Below are positions 41,885-50,925 of a DNA stretch of 64,000 bases, one piece after another. Numbering within the stretch: the stretch's first letter is position 1; the number at the start of each line of letters is the position of its first letter. The DNA lies in NCBI RefSeq assembly GCF_004342605.1, contig NZ_SLZL01000010.1, forward strand, positions 124,001 through 188,000, written 5' to 3'. The notes below the pieces were generated by a model that worked only from the letters and a program-made list of their open reading frames with translations, made no database searches and had not been told where the DNA came from. This DNA comes from Caulobacter sp. BK020 (GTDB lineage Bacteria; Pseudomonadota; Alphaproteobacteria; Caulobacterales; Caulobacteraceae). The position numbers were made by a program, and so were the translations under genes.

Positions 41885-43585
41885 GTGATCATCGGTATCG
41901 ACCTGGGCACCACCAACAGCGCGGTGGGCGTTTGGCGCGACGGCAAGGTGGAGCTGATCCCCAACAGCCTGGGCGCGGTCCTGACGCCGTCGGCCGTCGG
42001 CATCGACGACGACGGGGCCCTGCTGGTCGGCCTGGCTGCGCGCGAGCGCCGCTCGACCCACCCGGCCCTGACCGCCACGACTTTCAAGCGCTACATGGGC
42101 TCGACCCGGACCATGCGACTGGGCAAGCAGGATTATCTGCCCGAGGAGCTGTCCGCTCTGGTGCTGGCGCGACTGAAGGCCGACGCCGAGGCCTATCTGG
42201 GCCAGCCGGTCACCGAGGCGGTGATCACCGTGCCGGCCTATTTCAACGACAAGCAGCGCAAGGCCACCCGCCGGGCCGGCGAGCTGGCGGGCCTGAAGGT
42301 CGAGCGCCTGCTGAACGAACCCACGGCCGCGGCCCTGGCCTACGGCATCCACGAACTGGGCGACGAGACCCGCTTCCTGGTGTTCGACCTGGGCGGGGGC
42401 ACCTTCGATGTCTCGGTGCTCGAGATCTTCGAGGGCGTGATCGAGGTCCGCGCCTCGACCGGCGACAACCAGCTGGGCGGCGAGGATTTCAACGCCGTCC
42501 TGGTGCAGATGATGCGCGAGGCGCATGGCAAGGCCTGGGGCAAGGCCGAGGCCGACTTAGGCTTCCGCCAGCGCCTGCAGGTCGCCGCCGAGAAGGCTCG
42601 CCGAACCCTGACCGACCAGCCGGCCGCCAAGATGACGGTCACTTGGGAAGACGAAAGCTGGACGCTGGACGTCACGGCCGAGGCGTTCGAGAGCGCGGCC
42701 GCGCCCCTGCTGGCCCGCCTGCGCGAGCCGGTGCTGGGAGCCTTGCGCGACGGCTCGGTGCAGGCTGTCGCCCTCAAGGAGATCGTCCTGGTCGGCGGCG
42801 CCACCCGCATGCCGATCGTGCGTCGCGCGGTGACCCGGATGTTCGGCCGCTTTCCATCCAACGCCGTGCACCCGGACGAGGCGGTGGTGATCGGCGCGGT
42901 GATCCAGGCGGGCCTGAAGGCGCGCGACGCCGCCCTCAAGGACGTGGTGATGACCGACGTCTGCCCCTATTCGCTGGGCGTCGACGTCGCCGAGACCGGG
43001 CCGGGCGGCACGTTGCGCGACGGCATCTTCTCGCCGGTCATCGAACGCAACACCGTCGTGCCGGCCAGCCGCATGAACGTGTTCAGCACCATCCAGCCGG
43101 GCCAGCGCAAGGTGGTGTTCAACGTCTTCCAGGGCGAGTCGCGCCTGGTCGCCGACAACATCCGCCTGGGTCGGATCGAGATTCCCGTGCCGCCGGCTCG
43201 GGCGGGCGAGATCCAGGTCGAGGTGCGCTTCAGCTACGACGTCAACGGGCTGATCGAGGTGGACGTCCACGTTCCACACACCGGCGAGCGCAGGCAACTG
43301 GTCATCGTCGACGACGAGGACGGCCCGCCGCCCGACCTGGAAAAGCGCCGCGCCGCCCTGGCCGCCCTGAAGGTCAACCCCCGCGACCAGGACGCCAACC
43401 GCGCCGCCAGCGCCCGGGCCGCGCGCTGCTATGAACTGTTCCTGGGCGAACGCCGCGCTCACGTCGCCGAGTTGATCTCGCGCTTCGAGGCCGTCCTGGA
43501 CCGGCAAGACCCGCGGGCGATCGACGCCGCCCGACAGGAGCTGATCCAGGGCCTGGACGCGCTGGACGGCGAGACCTTCCTGTGA
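41885..43585 (+). CDS. hscC: HscC-type Hsp70 chaperone
   Basis: 566 residues, shorter than DnaK (about 630) and like HscC. The ATPase domain has IIGIDLGTTNSAVGVW (phosphate 1), VITVPAYFNDKQRKATRRAGELAGL, RLLNEPTAAALAYG, FDLGGGTFDVSVLE and EIVLVGGATRMPIV. The substrate-binding domain is present (DVCPYSLGVDV, VIERNTVVPAS) but the C-terminal lid is short and no EEVD-like tail is seen. Start is a GTG at 41885, directly before the ATPase domain. It overlaps the J-like gene by 4 bases, the arrangement expected for an Hsp70 with a dedicated co-chaperone. Confidence 0.9.
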   Translation: MIIGIDLGTTNSAVGVWRDGKVELIPNSLGAVLTPSAVGIDDDGALLVGLAARERRSTHPALTATTFKRYMGSTRTMRLGKQDYLPEELSALVLARLKADAEAYLGQPVTEAVITVPAYFNDKQRKATRRAGELAGLKVERLLNEPTAAALAYGIHELGDETRFLVFDLGGGTFDVSVLEIFEGVIEVRASTGDNQLGGEDFNAVLVQMMREAHGKAWGKAEADLGFRQRLQVAAEKARRTLTDQPAAKMTVTWEDESWTLDVTAEAFESAAAPLLARLREPVLGALRDGSVQAVALKEIVLVGGATRMPIVRRAVTRMFGRFPSNAVHPDEAVVIGAVIQAGLKARDAALKDVVMTDVCPYSLGVDVAETGPGGTLRDGIFSPVIERNTVVPASRMNVFSTIQPGQRKVVFNVFQGESRLVADNIRLGRIEIPVPPARAGEIQVEVRFSYDVNGLIEVDVHVPHTGERRQLVIVDDEDGPPPDLEKRRAALAALKVNPRDQDANRAASARAARCYELFLGERRAHVAELISRFEAVLDRQDPRAIDAARQELIQGLDALDGETFL

Positions 43586-45312
43586 ACTCGGAGATCTGGC
43601 AGGTCCTGGGCCTGGAACCGGTCCGCGACCGCGACGCCATCCGCCGCGCCTATGCCCGCCGGCTGAAGGTCACCAGCCCCGAGGACGACGCCGAGGGCTT
43701 CAGGATCCTGCGCGAGGCCTACGAGCAAGCGCTGAGCGCTCTGGACTGGGATTGGGCGTGGGAAGACGACGACGGCCAGCAGAACCTGGAGCAGCAGGAG
43801 GGCGAGCCTCCGCCCGTGGCCGGCGTCTTCGCCGACGCCGCGGACGTGCTGACCCTGCTGCGCGGCGGCGTTCCCGCGTTCGAAGCCGCGCGGCGTCCGG
43901 ATCCATCGGCGCTGCACGGCCACGACGCGCACGAGCGGCTGCTGGCCGAGCTGGAGGGGCTGGTCGCCGATCCGACGGACGACGCTCCGGCCCGCCTGGA
44001 GGCCTCCCTGGCTGCGATCGTCGCCTCGCCGGCCATGGAGGTGCTGGCGGTGGCGGTTCACACCGAGCAGCACATCGCCCACCTGATCGCCGACAACGCG
44101 CCGCGTTCCGATCCCCTGGTGCGCCCAGCCATCAACGCCTTTCGCTGGAGCCGCGATCGCACCGGCCTGCATGGCGGCGGCGTGATCGAGGCGGTGCTGG
44201 ACCGCGACGCCGACATCATCTTCCGCTCCGGCCTGCTTCGCGACCAAGGCCCGCGGCGCCCGGCCTTCCTGGCCCTGACCCGGCCGCTGAACCGGGGACC
44301 AAGCTGGCGTGACCGGTGCTGGCCAGGCTTCGAACCAGCCATGCGCGCGGTGCTGGCCGAGATCGGCCGCCGGCCCAGCCTGCGCGCCGACGTCGATCCC
44401 GAGACCTTGACGGCCTGGGAGGAGCGCCTGACTCGCCCCCACCTGTCGCCTCTGGTCCTGTGGATCGCCGCCCTGATCCCCCTGATCCCCGCGCCGCTCG
44501 GCCTGATGACCAGCCCGCTGACGGCGCTGGGACTCTACATGATGGGCGCCGCGGCCTGCCTGGCCGTGTCCAGCCTCTGGATCTTCGGCGTGCTCCCGCT
44601 TCGCCGGGCGTGGGGCGAGACCTGGGCGTGGCGGGCGCCGATCTGGGCGCGCGCCGGCTGGGCGCCCCTCAGCCTGGCCTTGCTGCTCCTGGCCAGCCTG
44701 GCCCCCGCCAACGCCTGGGCGACGGCTGGGATCGGCCTTTGCGCGGCCGCCCTGGCGCTGTGGGCGGTGGTCACCAGCGAGGTCGACGCCGACCCGTCAC
44801 CGAAAGCTTGGCCCCTGCCGCTGAAGCTGCTGGTCGGCCAGAGCGTCCTGGTGGTCTGGTGGGGCTTCCTGATGACGGTCGCTCCGGAAGCGACGCCGCC
44901 CGCCGCCACCGTGGCCTTCGCTGGCGCGATGATCGCCAGTGCGGCCGGCGCCTCAAGCCTGCCGATCCTCTGGTACCGCTGGACTATCCGGCCTCTGCGC
45001 TTCGCCCTGATCCTGGCCCTGGCCGGCGCGGCGATCTGGACCGCCCTGCAGCTCCTGGACCCGCGCGAGGCGACCGGCGGCGCGGCCATGGCGGCTGCGG
45101 CGACGGCGGCGGTCATCCTGGCGCACCGCCCCGCCGCCGGCGGACTGGGCCCGACCGCCCTGCAATGGCGCTATCGGGTCCAGGCCTTCTCGTTCATTCC
45201 CGTCATCGGGGCCGGGACCGAACTGGGCTGGCTGAAGGTCAGCGGCCTGTGGCTGCTGGCGGGGGTGGCGACCGCCCTGATCGGAGCGATCGTCCTGGAA
45301 AAGGACCTTTAG
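43582..45312 (+). CDS. Membrane protein with degenerate N-terminal J domain, HscC partner
   Basis: 576 residues. Residues 1-55 resemble the J domain of DjlB/DjlC proteins (EIWQVLGLEPVRDRDAIRRAYARRLKVTSPEDDAEGFRILREAYEQAL), but the HPD loop needed to stimulate Hsp70 reads SPED at 32-35. Residues about 60-290 are acidic and helical. From about 290 to the C-terminus there are roughly eight to ten hydrophobic segments. It probably anchors the Hsp70 to the inner membrane. Start is a GTG overlapping the hscC stop (GTGA). Its 3' end overlaps the convergent SDR gene by 4 bases. Confidence 0.85.
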   Translation: MNSEIWQVLGLEPVRDRDAIRRAYARRLKVTSPEDDAEGFRILREAYEQALSALDWDWAWEDDDGQQNLEQQEGEPPPVAGVFADAADVLTLLRGGVPAFEAARRPDPSALHGHDAHERLLAELEGLVADPTDDAPARLEASLAAIVASPAMEVLAVAVHTEQHIAHLIADNAPRSDPLVRPAINAFRWSRDRTGLHGGGVIEAVLDRDADIIFRSGLLRDQGPRRPAFLALTRPLNRGPSWRDRCWPGFEPAMRAVLAEIGRRPSLRADVDPETLTAWEERLTRPHLSPLVLWIAALIPLIPAPLGLMTSPLTALGLYMMGAAACLAVSSLWIFGVLPLRRAWGETWAWRAPIWARAGWAPLSLALLLLASLAPANAWATAGIGLCAAALALWAVVTSEVDADPSPKAWPLPLKLLVGQSVLVVWWGFLMTVAPEATPPAATVAFAGAMIASAAGASSLPILWYRWTIRPLRFALILALAGAAIWTALQLLDPREATGGAAMAAAATAAVILAHRPAAGGLGPTALQWRYRVQAFSFIPVIGAGTELGWLKVSGLWLLAGVATALIGAIVLEKDL

Positions 45313-46274
45313 CGCCCCATCTCGTCGGCCACGGTCCGGGCCAGCGCTTCGTCGAAGTCCGTCACCTCGGCATAGCCCAGCCGGCGGCGGATCTTGGCGT
45401 TGTCGACGAACAGCGGGTAGCCGAGGTCCAGGCCCGAGACCGCCTTGGCCAGGGCGCCGCGCGCCACGTCGGGATGGGCCAGCTGGACCTGGCCGGGCCA
45501 GTTCAAATGTTCGGCGAAGGTCGCCGCCCAGGCGATGTTGGTCGGGGTGTTGGCGCGGCCGAGATTGAAGGTCTCGCCGCCGGCCCGAGGATGGACGGCC
45601 GCCAGGGCGATCCCCGCCGCCACGTCGTCGACATAGCCGAAGGTCGCCCGCCAGCTGGCCCACGGATGGGGGATCACGAACCGCGGCCGGCCCTGGACCA
45701 TCGGCCGGATGGCCCACGAGAACCGCCGCTGGCGGTCGCCGGGCCCGAACACCATCGGCAGGCGCAGGATGGCCGTTTCGAACCCACGGGCGGCGCGCGC
45801 CGCGTCTTCAAGAGGAATCTTGTCGTAGTCGTCCATCCAGGCCTGAGGATCGCCGGCGGCGCGCGGCCGGGCCAGTCGGTAGGGAAAGCGGCTGTCGCGC
45901 AGCGGGGCGTCCTCGGCCAGGCGGTCCCAGATCGGCGTCGGCCGGCCCTTGCGGTGCAGGCCCTCGTAGTTGCGATAGACGTCGACCGAGCTGACCAGCA
46001 CATAGCGAGCGATCCGGCCCGACAGGGCGTCCAGCAGCGGCAGGGTGTCGGCCGCGGTGTAGGCGATCAGGTCGACCACGGTGTCGGCGCCCAGCGCGCG
46101 CACGGCCGCCAGCACCGCCGCCGAGTCGCGGCGGTCCAGCACCACCGACGCCGCCCCGGCCGCGACGGCCCGCGCCCCGTGGTGGGCGACGCCCGTCTCG
46201 ACGCCGTCGGCCAGCAGCCGCGCGGCCACCGGGCCGCCGATGAAACCCGTCCCTCCAAGGACCAGGACGCCCAT
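45309..46274 (-). CDS. NAD-dependent epimerase/dehydratase-type SDR
   Basis: 321 residues. Rossmann motif GGTGFIGG at 7-14, then VVDLIAYTA and LVSSVDVYRNYEG. The Tyr/Lys region reads MDDYDKIPLED, so the Tyr is two rather than four residues before the Lys. LRLPMVFGPGD and FGYVDDVAAGI are typical of the extended SDR class. It probably reduces, oxidises or epimerises a nucleotide-sugar or similar small molecule; substrate unknown. It is convergent with, and overlaps by 4 bases, the J-like membrane protein gene. Confidence 0.85.
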   Translation of the reverse strand: MGVLVLGGTGFIGGPVAARLLADGVETGVAHHGARAVAAGAASVVLDRRDSAAVLAAVRALGADTVVDLIAYTAADTLPLLDALSGRIARYVLVSSVDVYRNYEGLHRKGRPTPIWDRLAEDAPLRDSRFPYRLARPRAAGDPQAWMDDYDKIPLEDAARAARGFETAILRLPMVFGPGDRQRRFSWAIRPMVQGRPRFVIPHPWASWRATFGYVDDVAAGIALAAVHPRAGGETFNLGRANTPTNIAWAATFAEHLNWPGQVQLAHPDVARGALAKAVSGLDLGYPLFVDNAKIRRRLGYAEVTDFDEALARTVADEMGR

Positions 46275-46454
46275 GCCGCTTCTCGAAACTCCTGACTCGC
46301 GAGCGCCAGCCTATGCGCGAGGCCGGGCCGCAAGGCAAACGCGACCGCCGCTTGCGTCCCTTGGAACCGGAGCGCGGGCCCCCGCGAACTTGGCGGTTGG
46401 CACGCTTCTCAACTCGTCGCACAGTCCTCGAAACAGATGTTCGGGGGAACGGCC

Positions 46455-47927
46455 ATGGGCTGGACGGGCAAGGCGGCGCTGACGGCCGTGGGGCTGGTGC
46501 TGGCGGTCGGGGCCGTGGTGGCGGTGCGGACGGCGACCTTCAAGGCGCCCGTGGCCGACACCTCGGGCGTCCACCTGGCCTCGGCCCGTCCGGTCGACGC
46601 CGGCCTGGCCGCCCGGCACCTGGGCGAGGCCGTGCGCTTCCGGACCGTCAGCCACCAGGACCCGGCCGAGGACCAGCCGGCCGAGTGGGACAGGCTGCAC
46701 GCCTGGCTGCAGGCGACCTATCCCGACGCCCACCGGGCGATGGGCCGCGAGGTCGTGGCCGGCCAAGCCCTGGTCTACACCTGGCCCGGAACCGACCGGA
46801 GCCTGGCCCCGATCGTGCTGATGGCCCACCAGGACGTGGTGCCGGTCACCCCCGGCAGCGAGGGGGCGTGGACCCATCCGCCGTTCGACGGCGTGGTCGC
46901 CGACGGCGCGGTCTGGGGCCGGGGCGCGATCGACGACAAGGGCAGCCTGGTCACGCTGTTCGAGGCGCTGGACGGCCTGGCCAAGGCCGGCTTCGTCCCC
47001 AGGCGCACGGTGATCGTGGTCAGCAGCCACGACGAGGAGGTGCGCGGCGGCGGGGCTCGGGCGGCGGCGGCCCTGCTGAAGTCGCGCGGCGTGAAAGCCC
47101 AGTTCGTGCTCGACGAGGGCATGGTGGTGGTCGAGGACCATCCGGTGACCAACAAGCCCGTGGCGCTGATCGCCACCGCCGAGAAGGGCTACGCTACCCT
47201 GACCGTGACGGCCCCGGCGGTCGGCGGCCACTCGTCGGCCCCGCCGGCCCGGACCGGGGTGACCACCCTGGCCAAGGCGGTGCTGGCCATCGCCGATCAT
47301 CCGTTCCCGATGCGGTTCAGCGGCCCGGGCGCGGACATGCTGAAAAGCCTGGCGCCGCACAGCTCGACGACGATCAGGATGGCGGCGGCCAACACCTGGC
47401 TGTTCTCACCGCTGCTGGTCAGCCAGACCGCCAAGACCCCGGCCGGGGCGGCCATGCTGCACACCACCATCGCCCCGACCATGCTGAAGGGCTCGCCCAA
47501 GGAGAACGTGCTGCCGCAGGACGCCACGGCCTGGATCAACTACCGCATCGCGCCGGGCGACAGCTCGGTGCAGGTGATGGCCCGGGCCAGGGACGCGGTC
47601 GGCGACCTGCCGGTCAGGCTGGCCTGGGTGAAGACCCCGGACGAGCCCAGCAAGGTGTCGTCCACCACCTCCGAAGGCTGGAAGACCCTGGCCGCCCTGG
47701 CCGGCGACGAAAGTCGCGCCCCCGTCGCCCCGGCCCTGATGACCGCCGCCAGCGACAGCCGCTACATGGGCCCGATCGCCGACGACATCTACCGCTTCCA
47801 GCCCCTGCGGTTGTCGGTCAAGGACACCGAGATGATCCACGGCACGAACGAGCACATGACCATCGCCAATGTCGAACGCATGGTGCGGTTCTACCAGCGC
47901 CTGGTGGAGACGGCGGCGAGCCGGTAG
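46455..47927 (+). CDS. M20-family zinc peptidase/carboxypeptidase
   Basis: 490 residues. An N-terminal hydrophobic segment (KAALTAVGLVLAVGAVVAV, about 6-24) is a signal anchor or uncleaved signal. The M20 catalytic parts follow: LMAHQDVVPV (metal His), GRGAIDDKGSLV (bridging Asp) and SSHDEEVRGGGA (catalytic Glu pair). A dimerisation lid domain lies between about 235 and 370. It resembles the Cps1/PM20D-type carboxypeptidases of about 490 residues. The ATG at 46455 has GGGGGAA eight bases upstream and is preferred over the ATG at 46437. Probably acts outside the cytoplasm on N-acyl amino acids or dipeptides. Confidence 0.9.
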   Translation: MGWTGKAALTAVGLVLAVGAVVAVRTATFKAPVADTSGVHLASARPVDAGLAARHLGEAVRFRTVSHQDPAEDQPAEWDRLHAWLQATYPDAHRAMGREVVAGQALVYTWPGTDRSLAPIVLMAHQDVVPVTPGSEGAWTHPPFDGVVADGAVWGRGAIDDKGSLVTLFEALDGLAKAGFVPRRTVIVVSSHDEEVRGGGARAAAALLKSRGVKAQFVLDEGMVVVEDHPVTNKPVALIATAEKGYATLTVTAPAVGGHSSAPPARTGVTTLAKAVLAIADHPFPMRFSGPGADMLKSLAPHSSTTIRMAAANTWLFSPLLVSQTAKTPAGAAMLHTTIAPTMLKGSPKENVLPQDATAWINYRIAPGDSSVQVMARARDAVGDLPVRLAWVKTPDEPSKVSSTTSEGWKTLAALAGDESRAPVAPALMTAASDSRYMGPIADDIYRFQPLRLSVKDTEMIHGTNEHMTIANVERMVRFYQRLVETAASR

Positions 47928-48006
47928 GGGGGCCGGTGGAAGAGACGAGATTGCGGCGGCGGAGCTAGTTGAGGACGCGGACTCAAGGAACGCTTCCCCC
48001 ATCTCG

Positions 48007-48133
48007 CCGTCATCCCGGGCCTTGTGCCGGGAACCCTGTATCCACCGCAGGTGCGGGGGTTTGGCGCGCTGGCGCCATTTCGCTTCACCGTCAGCTGGAC
48101 CAGGGTTCCCGGGCACAAGGCCCGGGATGACGG
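48007..48133 (+). repeat. 127-bp intergenic element, family A (copy 3)
   Basis: Begins CCGTCATCCCGGGCCTTGTG and ends with the reverse complement of that arm at 48133. The interior CGCAGGTGCGG, GGCGCGCTGGCGCC and TTCACCGTCAGCTGGACC matches copy 2 in order and orientation. It separates two convergent genes. Confidence 0.88.
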
Positions 48134-48147
48134 TTCTATAAGAACGC

Positions 48148-48372
48148 TCAGTCCTTGCGATCAGGCAGTTTGGTGACCGCCAGGAGACATAGCCCGCCGA
48201 CAAGGAAGACGACTGCTAGTCCAAGCCAGATCGAAAGATCGATCCCGGTTTCCTGCACCCACTCCCGTGCGGTCCGGTGCCGGTTGCCGAAGGGCCATAT
48301 GAACATGCCGGCGCCGACGGCCATCAAGATGAACGCCGCCCAATCGCCGATCTTTCTTGTCAGGCTCTTCAT
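48148..48372 (-). CDS. Small two-span membrane protein
   Basis: 74 residues with two hydrophobic segments: WAAFILMAVGAGMFIWPF (about 11-28) and IWLGLAVVFLVGGLCLLAV (about 48-66). The loop between them, NRHRTAREWVQETGIDLS, is polar and the C-terminus is charged (TKLPDRKD). No family recognised. It lies 35 bp upstream of the CorC-like gene's 3' end, on the same strand, and close to the repeat element. Function unknown. Confidence 0.65.
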   Translation of the reverse strand: MKSLTRKIGDWAAFILMAVGAGMFIWPFGNRHRTAREWVQETGIDLSIWLGLAVVFLVGGLCLLAVTKLPDRKD

Positions 48373-48407
48373 TGACGCGGGGCGCTTTCTTTCGACAGGC
48401 CCACGCC

Positions 48408-49700
48408 CTACTCCTTCGCCACGCAGCGCAGGATCAGCTTGTCGATCCGCGAGCCGTCCATGTCGACGACCTCGGCGTCGAAGCCACCCAGGGGCACGAT
48501 CTCGCCCTCGCGGGGGATGCGGCCCAGGCGGTCGAGGATCAGGCCGGCCACGGTGTGGTAGCCGCCCTCGGCCTCGAAGCTCTCGCCCAGGGCGTCGTTC
48601 AGCTCCTGGATGTCGAGGCGGGCGTCGACCAGCCAGGTGCCGTCCTCGCGGCGCAGGATGCGGCTGTCGCTCTCGTCGTGGTTCTCGGGGAAGTCGCCGG
48701 CGATCATTTCCAGCAGGTCCAGCGGGGTGATCGCCCCCTGGATCGAGCCGAACTCGTCGACCACCAGGGCCATGTGCAGCGGCGTCGACTTGAACACCGC
48801 CATGGCCCGCAGCAGCGACATGGTCTCGGGGATGGCGATCGGCTGCTGGACGTGGGCCTTGATGTCGATGGCCTCGCCGCCCAGGCAGGCGTCCAGCAGG
48901 TCCTTCTTGAGGATCACGCCGATGTCGCCGTCCAGGTCGCCCTGGCTGGCCACCACGATGCGCGAATAGGGGCAGTCGCGGATCTCGGCCAGGATCTGGT
49001 CCTGGCTGTCGGTCAGCGAGATCCAGAACAGGTCGCGGCGCGGGGTCATGGCCACGCGGACCGGACGGTCGCCCAGGCGCAGCACCTCCTGGATCATCGA
49101 GCGCTCCTCGGGCTCGATCAGGCCGGCGTCGGCGCCTTCGGCCAGGACGGTCTCGACCTCCTCGGCGGTGATGTCGTTGGTCCGCTCGTCGCGCACGCCC
49201 ATCAGCTTGAGGATGCCGGCGGTCGAGACCGTCAGCAGGGTGACGAACGGGCGCAGCACCGTGGCCACCACGGCCAGGAACGGCGACATCCGACGGGCGA
49301 TCACGTCCGGGAACAGCAGGGCCAGGCGCTTGGGCACCAGCTCGCCCAGGATCACCGAGACATAGGTCAGGCCGATCACGACGATGGTGGTGGCGATCGC
49401 CTCGGAATGGGGCCCGACCACCGGCTTGTCCTTCAGCCAGGCGTCCAGGGCCCCGGCGATGGTGGCCTGGCCATAGGCGCCGGCCAGGATGCCGATCAGG
49501 GTGATGCCCACCTGCACGGCCGACAGGAACCGGGTGGGATGCTCGGCCATGGCCAGGGCCAGCTTGGCGCCCTTGTCACCGCGGTCGGCGAAGGTCTGCA
49601 GCCGGGCGCGGCGGGCCGAGACCACCGCCAGTTCGGACATGGAGAACACCCCGTTCAGGAGAACGAGGAGCAGGACGACGGCGAGCGCGAGGAGGATCAT
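48408..49700 (-). CDS. CorC/HlyC-type transporter protein with DUF21 and CBS domains
   Basis: 430 residues. The N-terminal DUF21/CNNM transmembrane domain (about 1-180) has ALAVVLLLVLLNGVFSMSELAVVSARRARL and VILGELVPKRLALLFP. A paired CBS module (about 200-330) has MTPRRDLFWI, YSRIVVASQGDLDG and MALVVDEFGSIQGAITPLDLLEMIAGDFP. A CorC_HlyC domain follows (about 345-425). Such proteins handle Mg2+/Co2+ export or sensing at the inner membrane. Standard length; start at the ATG immediately before the first membrane segment. Followed downstream by the small membrane protein gene on the same strand. Confidence 0.93.
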   Translation of the reverse strand: MILLALAVVLLLVLLNGVFSMSELAVVSARRARLQTFADRGDKGAKLALAMAEHPTRFLSAVQVGITLIGILAGAYGQATIAGALDAWLKDKPVVGPHSEAIATTIVVIGLTYVSVILGELVPKRLALLFPDVIARRMSPFLAVVATVLRPFVTLLTVSTAGILKLMGVRDERTNDITAEEVETVLAEGADAGLIEPEERSMIQEVLRLGDRPVRVAMTPRRDLFWISLTDSQDQILAEIRDCPYSRIVVASQGDLDGDIGVILKKDLLDACLGGEAIDIKAHVQQPIAIPETMSLLRAMAVFKSTPLHMALVVDEFGSIQGAITPLDLLEMIAGDFPENHDESDSRILRREDGTWLVDARLDIQELNDALGESFEAEGGYHTVAGLILDRLGRIPREGEIVPLGGFDAEVVDMDGSRIDKLILRCVAKE

Positions 49701-49749
49701 GGCCCTTCAGGGTTGGCGCGACCCAGGCGGGCGCGGTGGCCCAGTATAC

Positions 49750-49785
49750 AAAAGAAAACGCCGCGGCCCACTGGGGACCGCGGCG
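49750..49785 (-). terminator. Rho-independent terminator after pstS
   Basis: Minus-strand stem CGCCGCGG/CCGCGGCG (arms 49778-49785 and 49759-49766) around an 11-base loop, followed by TTTTCTTTTG. It lies 27 bp after the pstS stop and closes the porin-pstS transcript. Confidence 0.9.
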
Positions 49786-49811
49786 TCGCCTTGTCGGACG
49801 CTGTTTCGGCC

Positions 49812-50855
49812 TTACTGAGCCGGACGCGCCATCGCCGTCTTGTTGGCGGCGACTTGCTTCTGGGCTTCGTGCTGGCCGGGGGGCAGCGGGATCAGGCCAC
49901 GGCCTTGCAGATAGCCGCCGCGACCGGTCGCCGCGTCGGAGGTGAACTCCTGCACGAACTCGGCCAGGCCCGGCGTCACGCCGATATTGGCCTTCTTGAC
50001 GTAGATGTAGAGCGAGCGCGACAGCGGGTAGGAGCCGTCGGCGATCGTCTGGGCCGAGGGACGCACGCCGTTGACCGACGCGCCCTTGATCTTGTCCATG
50101 TTCTCTTCGAGGTAGGACCAGCCGAAGACGCCCAGCGAGCCGGGGGTCTTGGTCAGGGTGCCGACGATGGCGTTGTCGTTCTCGCCGGCGTCGATCCAGC
50201 CGTCGTTACGCAGCGGGTCGACCAGGGCCTTGAACTTCTTCTCGTTGTCGCCGCGGATCGCGTCGGCGGTCGGGAACTTGCGGGCGCCGGCCTCGATGGC
50301 CAGTTCGACGAACGCGTCGCGGGTGCCCGAGGTGGGCGGCGGGCCGTAGACGTTGATGCGGTTGCCCGGCAGGCCCGAGCCGATCTCGTCCCAGGTCTTG
50401 TACGGGTTGGCGACGAACTGGCCGCCCTTCAGCACTTGCTTGGACAGGCCCAGGTACAGGTGCTCGGTCTTGAAGTTGTAGTCGGCGCCGTCCTTGTCGG
50501 TGGCGATCACGATGCCGTCGAAGCCGATCTTGATGGCCACGATGTCCTTGACGCCCTTGGCGGCGCAGGCGTCGAATTCCGACTTCTTCATCGGGCGCGA
50601 GGCGTTGGCGATGTCCGGGAAGCCTTCGCCGGCGCCCGAGCAGAACAGCTTGATGCCGCCGCCGGTGCCGAGGCTTTCGACCTTCGGAGCCTTCTTGCCG
50701 GTCTTCTTGGCGAAGTTTTCGGCGGTGCGGGTGGCGAACGGGAACACGGTCGACGAACCGGCGGCCCAGACGTAGTCGCGGGCGGCGTGGGCGGGGGCGG
50801 CGGCGAGGCCCGACAGGGCGACGGCGGCGGCCGCGCAGGAAAGCAGCTTCTTCAT
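49812..50855 (-). CDS. pstS: Phosphate-binding periplasmic protein
   Basis: 347 residues. Signal peptide of about 24 residues (MKKLLSCAAAAVALSGLAAAPAHA). The phosphate-binding loops of PstS are present: GSSTVFPFATRTAENF (about 33-48), NASRPMKKSEF and GPPPTSGTRDAFVELA. It captures phosphate for a PstABC transporter, whose membrane parts are not in this window. Start at 50855 has AGGAG about eight bases upstream. It lies 70 bp downstream of the porin gene, behind a hairpin, and is followed by a strong terminator. Confidence 0.94.
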   Translation of the reverse strand: MKKLLSCAAAAVALSGLAAAPAHAARDYVWAAGSSTVFPFATRTAENFAKKTGKKAPKVESLGTGGGIKLFCSGAGEGFPDIANASRPMKKSEFDACAAKGVKDIVAIKIGFDGIVIATDKDGADYNFKTEHLYLGLSKQVLKGGQFVANPYKTWDEIGSGLPGNRINVYGPPPTSGTRDAFVELAIEAGARKFPTADAIRGDNEKKFKALVDPLRNDGWIDAGENDNAIVGTLTKTPGSLGVFGWSYLEENMDKIKGASVNGVRPSAQTIADGSYPLSRSLYIYVKKANIGVTPGLAEFVQEFTSDAATGRGGYLQGRGLIPLPPGQHEAQKQVAANKTAMARPAQ

Positions 50856-50894
50856 GGAGGACTCCTGGAGTCTCTGGAGCGTTGTGAGAAGGTC

Positions 50895-50918
50895 GGGCCG
50901 CCCCGGAGAGGGCGGCCC
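50895..50918 (-). other. Intercistronic hairpin between porin and pstS genes
   Basis: GGGCCGCCC at 50895-50903 pairs with GGGCGGCCC at 50910-50918, with a 6-base loop. No T-run follows on the minus strand, so it may be an attenuator, mRNA-stability element or processing site rather than a terminator. Confidence 0.65.
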
Positions 50919-50925
50919 GTGGGTC

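Noticed and set aside
41885-43585. DnaK itself
   Set aside because: The protein is about 70 residues shorter with a reduced lid, lacks an EEVD-like tail, and is coupled to a DjlC-type partner rather than dnaJ.
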